Part shown: positions 61,298 to 64,000 of the stretch, one piece after another | Layout: the number at the start of each line of letters is the position of its first letter | Position numbering within the stretch: position 1 is the stretch's first letter | From: Caprella mutica | Lineage: Eukaryota; Arthropoda; Malacostraca; Amphipoda; Caprellidae | Assembly (NCBI GenBank): GCA_947561585.1 | Contig: CANNZV010001148.1 | Location: 114,266-178,265 of the forward strand | Length of the DNA: 64,000 bases | Direction of reading: 5' to 3' | Notes under the pieces: model-generated | The model's database searches: none | The model's input: only the letters and a program-made list of their open reading frames with translations | Told to the model about the DNA's origin: nothing | Made by a program: the position numbers and the translations under genes

Positions 61298-64000
61298 TGA
61301 ACAATTTCAATAAGGTAATAGGAGTAAAAAATGCAAATTAAAAATAGTTTCCAAATGAATACAGACAAATATAGTATCAATGTTTTTGAGTTTCAAGGAA
61401 ACACTGAAATTACTCTCGTTTATAGAAAATGTTGAGGAAAGTTTGATTTTCCTTAGAAGCTGAACTGTGGATAACTTTAATTGAACATTTTCCTCTCAAT
61501 TTGAGATAATTTTCACAATTTAAATGTTTTTTAATTTGTTACATCACATGTATGACTATTCGAGCTATGTATGTGAAGATAGATATTCGTAATTAATTAT
61601 TATAATCAATAAGTATATTCCCTAATAATTACAAAATTCAATCTATATTCATCTAGTAAGTGGAATTTTTCTGATAAAATTTGATGTATTTTGAGATTAT
61701 TCATTATCAAAAAATGATATATTTTCTTTTTTGAGAGATACCTATTATATGATGTATATAAGTTAGAAAATGATCGACGTTTAAGTCCATCTAAAGTCAA
61801 CAATATTTCGATTATTCTGTAACTGCATTTTATAACGACTGGTGTAAGCCGATTACTGAAAAAATCGCCAATGTGCATGAACACAAGAAACAATATTTAA
61901 TACATGATGCAATAGAATAAATGATAACATGCATAATCAATATCTGAGCAAAAATAATAATTTGCTAAAAAAAAATTGGAATATTCTATATTGATATTAC
62001 AGTTTATTTTTGAATTAAAATATACAGGAACCGACAAATTCTCAGTCTTCACTGCATAATGTATAAATAAGGTTCAACTTATACAAGAAAATTAATATTA
62101 GAGTTCGACATATAAAATGGTTCGTCTTATAGTCAAGGTGAACAAAATATACTAAATGCAAAAATAATTGAAGTCATTTTCAACAGAGTACTCATTAACA
62201 TATGCAGTGTTTCAACCATAAAAATGAAAAAAGGCTAGTTTTCAATTAACATCTTTCCTTTTATGCGGGAAAATATTTTTCAATAAATTATAATTCGCTT
62301 CTGTATTTTTCCCCCATACAGTATAATTTTTTTTTCTTCTTTCGAGTGAAATTTTTACTTACGTAATGAAAGCTCCTTACTATGTATATACCACGAAGTA
62401 ATTTACAAATCTTTTTAGAACTCAACAGTGTATCAAAATGATTCCTTTCAAACATCCGTTATTTAAAATTTATATTTTTAACCGATGTCAAGTATTGAAA
62501 CCTTCATGAGAATATATAGGAATTTCGTATTTCTTTAGTAGGTGTCAATAAATTAGGGGGATTTTAAAAGATAATTGACACATCATTAATTTTTGGTAAG
62601 GAATTATTATATTTTGAGGAAACGAGAAGACATTACCATATTTTGGAATAAAAAGACAAATTGTTTAATATATAATTTTAAAATCATGTAATACTAATAA
62701 AAAGAACAACGATAATTATTTACTGACTGAAAAGAGGAAAGTTAATGGTTATTAATACAACGTTATTTGATGATAATTAAATATACATATAAAAAAAAAC
62801 AGTGTATAATTATATTTAGTCAATAAAAGTATTGGAAAGAATAATTAAGACTAACTTTGACTAATCATTCAGTTGACTTATGTACATTCTTTAATTACAT
62901 AATGTTATCTGTTCTAAGTCTTCATAATTATTAATTAATGTCAGAATATAATATAAAGTAACAAAAAGTGCTGTGTTGAAATAATGAGAGTCATTCACAT
63001 TACCATTTACAGGCACAAGTGTCCCATTTGTCAATTAATGAGCTCTTCATCAGGCAATTATTATAGCTTCAGATAAATCATCTGATTATCTGATGAATTA
63101 TGGATAGTAATGAAGATATATTTGAATGGAGTTATTTTTATATGTGTAATGTGTCGTTCTCTATATTGAAAGATTTTACATCAACTCGAAGTGATAATAT
63201 GATATATATTGAATCTTGATAAATTGCAGGTTTATTAGGCTTTAAATTTTTACCAATAATAATGTTTACCAAATATTTTGTTTGTTGACTTTTTTATTAG
63301 TTCATTAATTTAGAAATGAAATAATACTACTAGATTCTAAAATTATATTTTATTTCATAATTTACGACATGCTATTAAATTATAACACATTTAAAATAAT
63401 TTGTAAACAATTCAAACCTTTTTTTCAATTCAATTGAAGAAATAAAGTTGTACGTATAACTTTGTTAATATAGAATTAACTTTTGAAACAATTTTCTTAG
63501 ATTTAGTTATTTTAGGTATAAATTATTTTGGAAATTCATAGAATTTCGTAGTTCAAATAGCCATATTTATCGCTTGTAAACATAACAGAAGAGAGGAATT
63601 CAAATTAGTTTCCTTTCAAAAGAATTACTCTTCAGAGAACAGTTTCTCATTTCTCATAATAGTGAACCTGTCGTAATCATTATAGCGGTAGTTTTTCATA
63701 ATGTAAAGGAATAGAGAAGACTAATATATCATATTTTGAATTCTCTTTGGCAGAATACCCTAAATTTATTAGATAAAGTTATATCAATTCTTTTATTAAT
63801 TAGTTAATACGTTTTATTTACCAGTTAATACGTCAATTAATAGAGAGTTACTTTGAAATTAGTTGGACTTTCGATGTCTATTTATAGAAAATTAGAACAT
63901 TCCCCATGGCACGATATTCAATGATAAATGTTAAAGTAGCGATTAAATTAGCCATTAAGCACATCAAAGATGTACTACTATACAATGATCTAAACCTTAG
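61298..64000. other. AT-rich tract to the window end, nothing assigned
   Basis: The frame 61606-61893 (minus, 95 codons) is Leu/Ile/Tyr-rich with no recognised domain. No RNA, repeat or transposon end seen. Confidence 0.4.

Noticed and set aside
1..64000. Bacterial-type operons, ribosome binding sites or phage genes
   Set aside because: Composition, lack of dense coding and the transposon types all indicate a eukaryotic, animal-type genome.

Overview
This is a strongly AT-rich eukaryotic window. Everything recognisable in it is transposon-derived, and no intact host protein gene, rRNA or functional tRNA was identified. The mix points to an insect or another arthropod, but nothing in the sequence fixes the species: DD37D (maT-like) and DD37E Tc1/mariner elements, piggyBac-type TTAA insertions, a hAT element, foldback MITEs, minisatellites and a possible LINE tail. 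The window is best read as a gene-poor intergenic tract or the inside of a very long intron.

Region by region. 1-2.54 kb: three DNA transposons nested inside one another. A DD37D mariner relic (minus strand) is split at a TTAA by a piggyBac-type element, which is itself split at a TA by a second DD37D mariner (plus strand, 1140-2435). 2.54-3.86 kb: exon-like fragments with good splice signals, a 154-bp palindromic MITE and a CpG-rich island. 9.1-11.1 kb: a ~650-bp repeat interrupted by a 1.37-kb TA-flanked element. The same repeat occurs uninterrupted and inverted at 58.5-59.2 kb, giving an empty-site proof of the insertion. 12.45-13.53 kb: a possible element bounded by opposed clusters of a CAATTGTC-type repeat. 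14.9-15.5 kb: a LINE-like tail and a small MITE. 29.47-30.40 kb: a non-autonomous hAT-type element with an 8-bp target duplication. 35.48-37.11 kb: a Tc1-like element whose left arm carries an inverted copy of its own 3' gene end. 47.2-47.7 kb: a decayed mariner-type transposase. 49.57-50.70 kb: an element filled with a ~51-bp repeat around GGAATATTCC and containing a tRNA-like head. 51.08-52.68 kb: the best-preserved mobile element, a DD37E Tc1-like transposon with one evident frameshift. 54.46-55.46 kb: a second copy of the split DD37D family. 55.65-56.31 kb: a GC-rich MITE. A ~540-bp piggyBac-like MITE occurs three times (23.6, 39.7 and 53.0 kb).

How the parts fit together: there is no operon or pathway. 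The coherent story is a layered history of cut-and-paste transposition. Several insertions can be ordered in time from the nesting and the empty site. Several unrelated elements share one design, with internal arrays of short repeats next to or between their inverted ends. Most of the remaining sequence is AT-rich and I could assign nothing to it.
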